Below are positions 12,420 to 24,300 of a stretch of 64,000 bases of DNA, in pieces. A program made the translations under genes and the position numbers. A model generated the notes under the pieces. That model made no database searches and was not told the origin of the DNA. It saw only the letters and a program-made list of their open reading frames with translations. The number at the start of each line of letters is the position of its first letter. Positions within the stretch are counted from its first letter, which is position 1. Origin of the DNA: Siderastrea siderea (taxonomy: Eukaryota; Cnidaria; Anthozoa; Scleractinia; Rhizangiidae); contig OZ034968.1 in assembly GCA_964030785.1 (NCBI GenBank), positions 74,570,427-74,634,426 of the forward strand, written 5' to 3'.

Positions 12420-12887
12420 GTTGAGTTTGTGCTATTTACTCTCACTGGTTCACTGCGCACAGTATATCAGCGAATAAACCTGTATTTTGCCTTATAAGGA
12501 AAGTGAACACATGTTAAGTGCCGCGGGGGTCAAAAGTTTTCGCTATGAAGCAAAACGTTGGTCCAAAAATATGGCAAAAAAATTCAGCAAAGCCAACCGA
12601 TGTCGATGATAAATTAAAACAAGTATTCCACTCGCGCTTGTTGGGTATGAGGAAATTATAGCCAACTCGGCGTGTTATTTAACACCTCGTATCCAAAGCA
12701 CCCTCGTGGAATAGGCTTTAAATACTTCGCTCAATAACCTGAATGTTTTCGGATTTTTGTCACTTAACCGATTAACACCAGTTTCATTAGAGACTGAACA
12801 TTAGAGTTTGGCGTTTAAGTGCAATACAACTATTAATCTCAGGAGATTAAGAAAAACGCTTTATAAAAAGAAACACGATGTTTTGAT

Positions 12888-13242
12888 GACTCCAGGTCGT
12901 CCTTTCAAATGTTAATTTTGTAGGGTTTGAAAGTTATTACATACGCACTTAAAGGGTGAAAATAATTTTAAATTAGTTTTACTGGAAACAACTGACAGAG
13001 GAACATGACACAAGACCCACAGATCTTGAGAACCAATCTTCGATCCTGAAGAAATGCCGAGGAAAAAACGGGGAAAGCTCTACATAAGAAACAAGCAACT
13101 GAAAGAGTAAACACCCAAGCTGACTCTAACCGCCCAAAACTTTTGAACACTAACATATTTCGGGTTTTCACACTTTAATCGCTGTATCTATCAACTTTCA
13201 AACCCCTACAAAATTTACGTTTGAAAATCACGACATGGAGTC
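12888..13242. mobile_element. Foldback/MITE element, about 355 bp
   Basis: Imperfect inverted arms of about 48 bp. The left arm starts GACTCCAGGTCGT and includes AATTTTGTAGGGTTTGAAAG. The right arm is its complement, ending ACATGGAGTC. The interior has no coding potential. No clear target duplication was found. Confidence 0.6.
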
Positions 13243-13630
13243 GCACTATATACGCATATTTAATTTATACCGAAATTAAAAATAAACACTTGCATCGAAA
13301 TGAAACAAAGTACCGTGGAGCCGCGTTCATCCGGCTACCGGCCACGAAAATCTGGCCATATTGACGGGGTGGCCCGATTAAAGGTTTTTTTTTAACGTAA
13401 GAAAATGACTACATAACCGTTTTTCAGGTCAGGATAAGGTTAATACGATATCACGTCGTAATCACGGCCACCCTGGATTAACGAAGTTGGCCGTAGCGCA
13501 GTTTTCCCACTGTAGATCCAAAATTTATAAACTGAATCCTTATATTTTCGGGGATTTTGTTGATTTTACCGTGCGACTAAATTAACTATCTAACTAAAAC
13601 CAGTCTCAGTGAAAAACCTTGACAAGGAGC

Positions 13631-13855
13631 AGTCTCTCTTTCCGCTCAGGGATACTCGACTAAACAGAACACGCGAGCGGATGCGAATTTTGCCTGCAGC
13701 GTGGAAACTTGACACGCGTGTGATGAGTCGCTATTGTAGTGTAGTGAGTCGGCTCAGCATACACGCGTGTCACTTTTCCACGCGGCAGGCGATTTTCACG
13801 CGCGCTTGCTGCCGTCTTCTGTTTGCTCGACCATTTCTGAGCGGAAAGAGAGACT
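13631..13855. mobile_element. Foldback element, about 225 bp
   Basis: Outer arms AGTCTCTCTTTCCGCTCAG and CTGAGCGGAAAGAGAGACT are exact complements. Inner blocks around GTGGAAACTTGACACGCGTGT pair with a complementary block near 13765-13790. Almost the whole element can fold into one imperfect hairpin. Confidence 0.65.
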
Positions 13856-13929
13856 ATTCATACTCTATGGAGAACCGCGGTCCTTTTAACATCGGCCATA
13901 TTTATCTTGGAAAACGCAAAACGTGTCTC

Positions 13930-14059
13930 GGGTCCGTTTCAGACGTTGAACTTACTGTTTCATGTGCCAAGTCTAATGCAAACTAGCCAAAACGGCAACA
14001 TTTGCTCATTTGCGTTAGATTCGGCACATGGGAAAAAGTTCGATGTCTGAAACGGGCCC
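13930..14059. repeat. Foldback repeat, about 130 bp
   Basis: Arms GGGTCCGTTTCAGACGTTG and its near-complement ending GTCTGAAACGGGCCC, with further pairing of the CATGTGCC and GGCACATG blocks inside. It lies 75 bp from the preceding foldback element but shares no sequence with it. Confidence 0.6.
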
Positions 14060-15370
14060 AAAACGAATTACGAATCTGCTGAAGATAAACATGGAGAAGC
14101 TCGACTGGAATCAGACAGAAGAGTATCATGGAAGAGACTGAACCTGGGCGAGGGAAGAATCATATTTTCCGTATTTGTTTTGACGACTAATGCGTTTCAG
14201 ACACACATTAGCGGAATTCATATTAGAAGAGGAGAAACTCGTTTATAACGTCCGTCTGACAGAACGCCGTCTCGCTATCATAAACTTTAAGTTGCAAGGC
14301 TGTCTGAAAATCATAAGTTATATAAAAAGGCAAAGACTTGAACGTGGTAACTAAAAAGTCTAACAGCCCGTGCTGATTTGATCGCCTCATGTAAAGTTAA
14401 GAGAGTTTCCTGTCTCATTTGCCGTCGTTTTAGTGAGGAAATGGACGGATAAATTTTAAAAGACTCTTCCTTCAACGGGACTCGTGTTAAGATGAGTTTT
14501 CCGTCTTGAGGTAAGTTTCCTCTCCCCAATATAAATTCAGCAATTATGCATTCGCGAAGAACTACGCGTCTTCCAGGATAAACAGGTGATAGGTGCATAA
14601 GTGGTCTTGTAGTACGTTCCCAAGAAAGTTGCATGCTTCTAACAAATTGGCAACGAGGAAAATGGAGTCGCTAAGTAGAAGTGTATTCTACTTGCAACTC
14701 CACAACTCTTTAAGTAACCAAGTTTTGCCCCAGTTTAAATTTAAAGGCAAAAAATGACAAAACACAGTTCTTATGCGACCGCCGTTCAGTTTTAATGCAT
14801 TTCATTGCACTGAAATTCCGTTTGCCTCATCAGACCACTGAATGGACCAATAAATCTTTTTGGATATGACACGACAACACGAACTCTTGTTCTAACTAAA
14901 CTAACTAAAAAACAAATCACCATAACAAATATGCGCCCCTATCAACGGGTTGGTAGTAAGACGGGCCTCTAGTGTTCCACTTTTAGCTGTTTTAAGTCCA
15001 GTTTTCGTTTTCATTTGTACAAATCCTCCAGTTTTGTGGCGAAGGTTTAAGTCCGGCGTTGTTTTTACATCGCCAAACAAATGAAAACCATGTTGGAGCA
15101 CCTAGGTATTAGTGAAAACGTTGTCATTTCCCTAAAATATTCATCAACACTTTGAACGCCTTACGAAGTCAACTTTATCCATCTAGCCAAGCACGTACCA
15201 ATAGCTATATCTCACAGACAAACGACCACGAAGTTGTATTCATATTGAATTTACTTCATTCCCATGCGATGGTACTTGGGTTGATCAAGGACTGAAAAGT
15301 TTAACCTTCATGGTCCCTTGTAATTAATTTAAGTCTCAGCCGATAAATTCTCCTTATCTTCTCTGTATTC

Positions 15371-18300
15371 TCAGCCTCGTTCACAGATCACTTCAATCAC
15401 CTGTTGAAATTTTACAACCATTTTGATTAAAACCTACATCTTCTCAAAGTAAGTTTAAGCGATAGCAAAGAGTAATAAGAGTGTTTGAGAAACGTGGAAT
15501 CGTGCGCACGCCGAATAGTGGCATCAAAAGAACATGTTCTGTTACAGAAGTCATGTGCAATGTTGTTGCTGTTGTCAATGCCGAGCAACAAACAGAGGAG
15601 GAAGAGCGGGAGGGGGGGGGGGGGGATGACGGATAAAGAGGATCAACGCAAGACTATTTGTAGCCTCACACGCAGCAGTCGGGGAGTTTGTGGGGAGAAG
15701 GGTAAAACGACTCCTCTGAAAAAAACGACGTGGGAGGCTAGACAATTTGTTGTAGCGATTAGAATATTCACCATACTAGAAATCAGTCCGTGGAAATATA
15801 AGCAGTCTTTGTAAATAATTGTTGGCAATCGACGGATTCGTATTGCGAAGTGTCAGCAACTTGGGAAACCGATCACAACGCTGTACCTCACTGGAGTAGT
15901 TTGCCATGAAATAATACACGTTTTATGGTTTTGGCATGAAATGATGCCTCGCATTTTAAAATGACACCCGGCCCTGTCAGTACTTACACTAGGCTCCATG
16001 AGTTCTGTTGATATACATCTGTTCACAGTGCTGTTGACAACCTCTTCCAGCATAAAGTGCACCAGGCTTTGAAAGAACGAACAGAAGAAACCATCAAACA
16101 TATCACGGCTAAGGGAGTCACGAAAAATGTCTATGTATGAGGAGTTACCGCGCGAGGGTCACCACTTTTAATAAATTATTGCAATAGGCACGTAATTCAG
16201 TCGTTTAGACTGCGAAGTGTGTTTTTCAATAAACGATTTACTTTACTTTACTTCACTTCACTTCACTTCACTTCAAGGACACATGTGAATTGCGTTGGTT
16301 TTCTTGTAGCTATTCTCAAATTCTGATTGGAGAGTTGACCTCATGAAAGTACGCGAGTCAATTAGTCTAAAGCGGGCATTGTTTAATTAACAACAACAAC
16401 AATAATAATTTTATTCAGGTATTTCCATGCCTTTACATGGCATTACCTATTCAAACTATAAGAAATAAAATAAAATAAAAAATGCGTCATGTTACTTACA
16501 TGACTGTAAAACGTTCGGGTTAGCCAAGTAACATCGGTTGAGACTATAGCTTTGCCGTTAAACCCTATCTTAATGTTGTTTATACAATCGAACCTTATTT
16601 TTTATTTTGTTTGAAGACATTAGCAGTACTTGTGCTACTCTGAATCCGAGGCTAATGATCAGTTCAGTTTTATGTGCGTAAAAGCAACCCTCCATGACTT
16701 TATTTGGACAAAAGATACGAGGAACACCTTCTGTTTTCTGTTTAGCACAAATGACGCTAAACCAACGATTTAAACACCGACTGCTTAGAATTATTCAATC
16801 ATACTATATTCAGAACAATGAAGGTGTAAGACTTACTTCTCATCAGAAACAAATCTCCACAAGTACATCTGTAGGTAATGAGTGTCCACTTGAATCTGTT
16901 GTAGGCCGTATTTTCCAAATGTTCGAAGTCTTACGCACTCCAGGAGAGTCTGAAAACAAAAAAATACTCAGCGCGATTGACTCTAGGGAATTTTAGTCTC
17001 CTGATTATAGTTACCTACGTTAAGTTAACGGCCCGAACTTTCGGGTCCATAAACTTATCGCGACTGTTACTGCTGTTCTCTTCCGGGCCCAAAGATGCGT
17101 TTCTCGAGGGGCGAGTTTACTTTCCGAGTTTGGGGACCTCACGAAACCAGGATGCAGACGGCAACGACAACATCGCTAAAAAAAAGTTTAAATAGAACAA
17201 CGATGAATCCACACGTGTGTTATACAGTTTTATACACTTCTTTATCGTCTCTACAAAACAACGTGAAATGACCAAAATTCTGGGTTTGTGGCGATAACGT
17301 GAACACACGACGGTAAATCTTCCTTTCTCTTATTTTTCCTACCTGGACTTGAACACCGTGCTTACGGATTCAACTCCTGGATAGTTTGCCCATAGCAGTC
17401 AAATTACACGATTTGCAAAAAAAAAAAAAAAACCCTCAACCAGTAGATTACAATAGGGTGAATTTTTTTCTGAAAGAACCGTGTTCCTTAGAGTTGCTGC
17501 CGTGCATAGGGCCCCTGTTTTTAGATCCGAGATTTGAGTTTTTCCCCGGTGAATTACTGGAGCACGAGAGCTCCAGCAAGTTATCGCAGACATTAGTTAT
17601 TGGGAAAACTACCGGGAATGAAAATAACGAAAATCTTCGAGGACATACAGGGCGACTTAACGTGCCCGATGTTAAAGATGTCGGGAATTTCCAAAAATTG
17701 ACTGAGTCGGATTGCTAATGAGTGGACCAACCTACCTTTAGTCCTATTTTGACAATCCCGGTTAACACAGACACTTTGGAGAATTCCACTGAGCTGAAGA
17801 TCTCAATTCGTTCCGAGAATAACTTTTGGATGTTACTAAGAAGACTGGAATCAAATGCCGTGCTATTGCAGGAAAGAAAACACGCACACAAGGGTGATCA
17901 ACAAGTAATTTCTCCTTAAAAGAATTAATACGCCTGTGAGGTAAAAGTGAACGGCATGTTACCTGGCGGTGTAACTCCACTGTGATCGGCTTGGTTTGGA
18001 TGGGTATGTGTACGTGAATTTACTGGAATCTAAAACACGAACAAAAGAATTTCAATGATTGCAGTCTATGAACGCAGCCGGCTGGTCCTAGCTAATGTGA
18101 TACTCCCTTGATCAACCGATAATAGTGAAGAGTAATCAAATAGGGTAACGACACAAAAACGATATTTAAGGCAAACAAACAAATAACATGGTTTCTGTTA
18201 CCCCTGTGGTCCTACTGTTCCGGCTTCGCCCCTAGAATCTGTTTGGAAGTAGGCACGGATTCCGCTATCCGCCATGTTGTATCTTAAACCTTCCCGTTTT

Positions 18301-21300
18301 AGACCTACTTTTTATGGTCCTGTAACTCGCAAAGCGATTTTTGTTGTGAGACAGGTGGAGAAGTAAGGGTGTTAAACGCGCAATATTCGTCCGCAACTTG
18401 TCCCGCAGATGCATTGCGCGAACTGAATTGCTACTTACAAAGTGAGGGCCGACACATCACTCCCTTTTGCTTGGCCTTATGATAAGCATTATACAAATTC
18501 CTGAGAACTGTGTGGTGACCCACCTGAGCTGTGAGCTTTGCGCACTCCCTCCTCGTACAGTTGACCCACTTGTGTATCAATGGCTGTCACATCTTCCACG
18601 ATTCGCTTCATAACAGCGCGCACATTCCGAGGCTCAATCGTGTTCATCCAGTCACGTGTCTCTACGCTCTTGCGGATCATCTGTGACGTGGATACCAAAA
18701 TAACAAGACAAGTGAAAAAAAAAAAGAAGCTAGAAATATGTATTCAGCATGTCACCAGCATCATGGGACAAAAAAAGAGAAATCTGATTCCTTACAGGGA
18801 GTCTAATCCATGACCTCCCGTACAGCGGTCGGGTGCTCTAACCACTGAGTTACTGGGAGACTCGAGGCGAGTATAGGTCATATCTACTACAGGTTCGTTG
18901 TCACACGCGTCCTACATACTGCTAGCTGTAGGACTATTACCAAAAGCTTCTTGTCTAATCCTTGAGTTTAACTCTCGTCGGGGACTCATATTTTGGTTCC
19001 ATGCTTGCAAGATGCCGACTGTAGTTTCCTTATTACACGACCAAGCCCACATTCACTATTCCCTATCGTTCTCTTTATCTCCAAGACAAGTGTACCTGCC
19101 AAGCGACAAATGAACTGAACGGATACGTTCACCTATGTGGGGTAGGGATGGGGTTATGCGAGCAGGGTAGGGTAGGGGTAGGTTTGGGGCGCTACGCAGC
19201 TCTTACAAGGTCTTCTCTGATTTGCTGAGAAAACAATAGAACAAACAACAAAACAATGGGCCCTTGCCCTGAAAACAATAGAGCTGTGTGATACCAAGGT
19301 CCAATGAAATAAGAGGTTGTCAAGAGCTGCGTGGTATCTGGTAGGTTTCGTGGGTTTTTATAAGTCTACTGATCAGGACAAGCTGAAATCGTACTCTCCT
19401 TCCTAAAACATGGTTTTTAATGCAGATAAGGTAACGTACCTGGGAAATCGTCAGTCCTTGCATCCTCACGTAATGATTTAATAAACCCTGTAAAAAGTTC
19501 AAACGACAAGTGTCAACGGAATGAAATGAAAAAAACAAAAACAAAAACCAACAACAACAACAAACACGGATGCACAGACACAAGCCAACTTGCGTTGGTT
19601 GGCCAAACGGTTGAAAAACGATTGCGTTCACTTGCGAGCAAATTTGAGCTGGATCAAAGTGAACGTAAGTACACGCACGTCATGGCCAAACGGAGTTGCA
19701 AGTTATCGCAAGTTGGGACTCTGTTTGGCCAGGACTTAATATGAAGCACACACCCCAGCACTGACCTGCGCAATGTGACGAGCCTCGGTGGCAAGATCTG
19801 ACACTGAAGTCGTTAAGCTTCCTCGTCCAAGCTCCTCGTCGACTGGAAATTGTTCATCAGTGAGACTTAACTGTAAAAAATCACGTTAGAAGTGTTTGAA
19901 CAAGTGATGAAGGTGATTTTTCAAATTGGAATTTCACAGTTGGTAACTAAGGAAATACGTAAAAACATTCTGAAGGATGCATTAGGACTACAACTTGCTT
20001 GCACATACCACATACGAGATGGTTGACTCTTGGAAATCAAGACATAATCTTGATAACAGCAGAATGAGAGCTGGTGGAGCTGTTGCTACCTCACAGAACT
20101 CCTGAAAAAAATACACAGAAAGGATCAGAAAACTTAAGAGAACGTGCCAAAAACTCGCTGGACGAGCAGTCGTTTCCAGTATTGGACACCAGCTATTTCT
20201 GGAAACGGAAAGTTCGCATTTTATATTAAGTTGTGCATAATGACATGCTCATTAGACGAGCTTGTGTGATATTTACCTTGGCAGACTGTAGTACATGACG
20301 TATAAACTCAACTGCTAGTCCCTCTCTGACGTCATCAGAACAGAACGGTCCCCGGAAGTATGGTTTGACGGCAAATGTGATGTCATTACCAATGAAGGTC
20401 TGAAAAGAGGAATAATGAGAGTTTCACTACCTGTGCTTATAATCGGGACGGGACAAAGATTTCACGGGCACAAAATCGGTACGAGCCTAAGTTTACAAGA
20501 TGGGTGCGAAATCAGTACAAGTAACTAGAAGGGCGCCCGTCTTGTCAACTTTCGCTCGTACTGATTTCGCGCCCGTGAAATCTTTGTCCCTTTGCAGTTG
20601 TTAAAAGCGGCCTCTGGGTCTCCGAGGATGCAATACCCATACAACCATCCAGTCGGACTTTTTTGAAATTGAAGTTTTGAAGTTTTTGAAATTTTGTAAA
20701 AAGTTGATCACTAAATGGAAGCTGTCAAACTACATTTTTCTGTGATGCTGTGTCTCGCTTCTTTGCAATAAACAATTTAAGAACTTTATGGAATTGCGAA
20801 CTCGAAAATTATTGGAAGAGGGAAGTGCGAGCACAATGTTAACAATTTCAGTTATTTGGAGGAGCTAGACTGGGAGCTAATAATAACTTACTAATCAGTT
20901 GATTTTTGACGACTTTACGTAGAGGAACAAAAAGACACATGAAAAGAAAACAAGCCAAAAAAAAAAACCGCACACACACAAACATAATTAGATGACGAAC
21001 TGTACCAACCTTGAGGCTGTTTAAAACCAACTTCAGCTGGTTGGTGAGGGAATTGTTCATGGTAGACAACAGATCAGAGAGAGAGGGTGGCTTCTCGCTG
21101 CCAGAGGTGGGTAATGGAGTTGCCAGGGTCTGTCTGATATCTGTTAAACAAACTAAATACACAGAAAACGCACTCAGATGGTTTAAAACACACAAGACGT
21201 TTCAGCATGCCCAAAACAATCTCACTGAGTATCAGATATACCATTATTAGCCACCAAACTAAGTTTGACAGCATGTTAGGCGACAGTAAATTACTCGTTC

Positions 21301-24300
21301 TAAATATCTTTAACTTTCCCAGCTAGTAGAGGTCTCTTCATTAGGGCTAAAACTTTTATCTTAACCTCTAAAGAAAGAGAGCTCCTCTAACAGGGAAAAT
21401 TTAATAACTGTTATGAAAAAATAATGACTTGAGATCACTAACCTGCGAAGTGTTGTCTGAGATTCTGAGCATAAGCTTTTACTCTGTTATGTGCAGACCG
21501 GGCTACAATGTTGGCCCCCAAACTATAAAAGACACAAATGAAACAAAGGTTTCCTCACATTAATTTGTTTGCCAAATTTTGGGATGAATTCTGTTTGGTT
21601 TAACAGAAAAATGCCTGATGGAGAACTGGTGGTATGTGCACATCTCAAGACATAATAACCCCCACATTTGATCAGCACAACTTGAGGTGTGGAGCAATTA
21701 TTGTGGTTTTGGTTAACATCTCTAAGATGTTTCAGCACCTACCGTCCTACTCCTATTTCAGGGAGAAGTTTCTGTACAGCTTGAAGTCTGCGATGAAAGC
21801 GATCCAGTGCTCGTACTAAAAGAACATTGTCTCCTGTATCAGACTGAGAAAGGTGGATACACATTAATTTCAGTACGCAACTAAACCATCATGCCTTTGA
21901 AAAAGGTACATTCTTGAGAACTTGTCCACGATCATACCGTACAGTTAGCAGAAAAATGTATGCAGTTCTTGAAAACAAGGTCAAACCAACGTTGTCTGGG
22001 AGGTCTTTTCTCTTAAGTGATCAAATGAGAAAATAAAGGAAATTAAACTTCAGCATGAGAAAGAGGAGAAGAGGAGAAATTGGGAGTGGTAGGGCAGGGG
22101 GAAACAGAAGCTGGGAAAAAGTGTTTTCCGATGTGGCATGAAAGGATGTATAAACATGTAAATGTATAACAAAAGGATGGTGTCAGGATTGAGGAGGACA
22201 GGAAGTGTGAAGTTGTTAACCGCTGTTGTCCCCCACCCCCATCCCCTTGGTCCCAGTGTCCAACACTCTTGGTACTTATTCTTGGTTTCTTTAGAAGCTT
22301 CTTGCTTTGGATGGGGAACTAACTACTTCCCCCACTTCCCCACCCAAGACAGTATCTTGTTAGCTTCTTACTCAACACCTGGGAAGTGCAATGAGTTAAA
22401 TACTAGAAAAACACTAGATGAACATGCCTTTTCAAAGGTGAAGAGTCCTATACAGTGAATATCTGTTATGCAGGAAATAATTGTCAGAAATAAATTTTAA
22501 AAGTGAAATCTCTGGTAATCACTTCCCTAAGTTGACAAAAAGTGTGGGTTTTTTTTTCAATGGTTTAAAAGTCTTCAAGGCATACCTCCAGTTCAATCCT
22601 GGCTTCTGTGAGTTTGAAGTATTCCCTCATCAGTGACAGAATAAAACTAGACAGTTTGTCAGTGACTATCTTGTCCAGCTCTTGCTGATCTTGGCCATGT
22701 CTGGGTAGAGAATGAAGTAGTAAATCATTTAGTTAAAAGCGTTGACGATTGCAAGAAAAAATGTTCAACACCATTATCAAATGTTGTTTAACTATAATTA
22801 TCTTCTTACTCAGCCATCTGTCTTTGAACAAACTGTTCCTTGTAGGATGCGATCACCAAGCAAATTGTGCTGAGAAAGCCATTGCAGCCACAGTCAATAA
22901 ACTCCAACAAGTCCTGCAAAAATGATATTCATTTTTCCTTAAAAAGGGCAAGTTAAACTTTTCATAGAACAGCTTTACACAACAGTGTTTGAAACTTGAC
23001 CTGCAAATTTAGGTACATGTTTGGACATCAATGGAATTTATTCAACTTCATGAAAATTTTACAACATATTTTCGACCTCTAAATTTTTTTTTGGCTCAAG
23101 AAGTACACTGCAGTTCTCTTTGGCCAGCCCGATATGGTAAATGTGCAAGTACTCTCAGTTTCCACAGTGCATAAGTGTATGTCTCTTAGAGCTTTCAGTG
23201 ACTGCAAAATGAACCCTGTGGTAGTACAAATAACACCTGCAGTACATCTGTGACCACTCACCATTGGTCTTGGTGATTTTTTCTCCTCATTCCCCTCTTT
23301 ATCTTCTCCCTCTGTTAAAAAAATGTTCATTGAGAATCACGGCACTAATCTTGTGTAATAATAACACGTTTCAGCCATTTCACATTTGCAAAAGAGAGAA
23401 TTGACTGTTTCAAATTGTTTTGTAGGAACAGGCAGGATACCAGAAGCAGTAGGTAGCATTAGGACTGGGTCCAAAATTGTTTCCCAGTGCAAAACACAAA
23501 ACTACATTGTAACATAAGCAACAAAATCACCAGCAGCAAAGTGAACACAGTTTAAGAAAACTGGAAATGTGGATAAATTTTAATAATCCAGTGAATCAAA
23601 AATCTTCTCAGTAACTCACCCTGTGCATAAACTGTCATATCTCCTGACAATTTTAAGTCCACCTGGTCTTTGAGTGTTTTCAAATTCTCATCCAGTCTCT
23701 CTTGAGCACTAATAAAGGATAAGGATGTATGATTTCTCATTCTCACTAGGTATATTTTGAGTATGGATTTTGAAACATCATGCCACAAAGTCTAAAATTT
23801 CAGAAATATAATTATTATATATGTGTTTGGTGAGATCATTACTTTGATGTAATATTATCAAACACAAGAAAGACTGTTTCATCAGAAGTGGACTGAAAAA
23901 ACAAGGTGCACATGGATTGAGTACACACATGTAAGATGAGGGTTCTGGGACAGAAATTTAAATAAGCGGTTTTTTCACCGAAACTCGGCTCCCATGCTCG
24001 TCTCGTTTCGGGAAAAACCGCTTAATAAAATTTCTGTCCCAGAACACCTCATCTTACATGTGTGTAACACAAACAGTATAAAAACGAAGCGCGTGACTTA
24101 GCGGACCAGTGAAGAGGATGTGTCACAGAAAATATTTTATATTTAAGAAATGTCTGCACTGGTATATATATAAAGTGGCCCAGAATTTTTTCCTATTGAA
24201 CAAATAAAATCACAAGTATATACACCAAAATGGCGGCCGCAAGATATTCGTCCGATGTTCTGCAAATGTTTTATGGCCCAACACCGGAGGAGAAAAACAT

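Larger units (their letters stand above)
11188..15370. other. Intergenic region with several foldback repeats, no gene recognised
   Basis: This stretch lies upstream of the GPCR and downstream of the VPS51 stop codon. It contains at least four inverted-repeat elements, listed separately. The minus ORF at 14311-14634 and the plus ORF at 13609-13986 lie largely in repeats or lack conserved motifs, so I do not call them genes. The VPS51 3' UTR should occupy the right edge. I could not place a clear polyadenylation signal. Confidence 0.5.

Noticed and set aside
14311..14634. 107-codon minus ORF
   Set aside because: No recognisable motif and no splice or promoter context; it may be chance.
14815..14845. 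Hammerhead core (CTGATGAG on the minus strand)
   Set aside because: No stem II or GAAA follows in the right position.
18767..18861. Functional tRNA gene
   Set aside because: Stems are imperfect, the B box is degenerate, and the T-rich tail with flanking sequence fits a SINE.
22162..22458. 98-codon plus-strand ORF inside VPS51 introns
   Set aside because: Low-complexity Pro-rich start, no homology recognised, lies between two VPS51 exons on the opposite strand.
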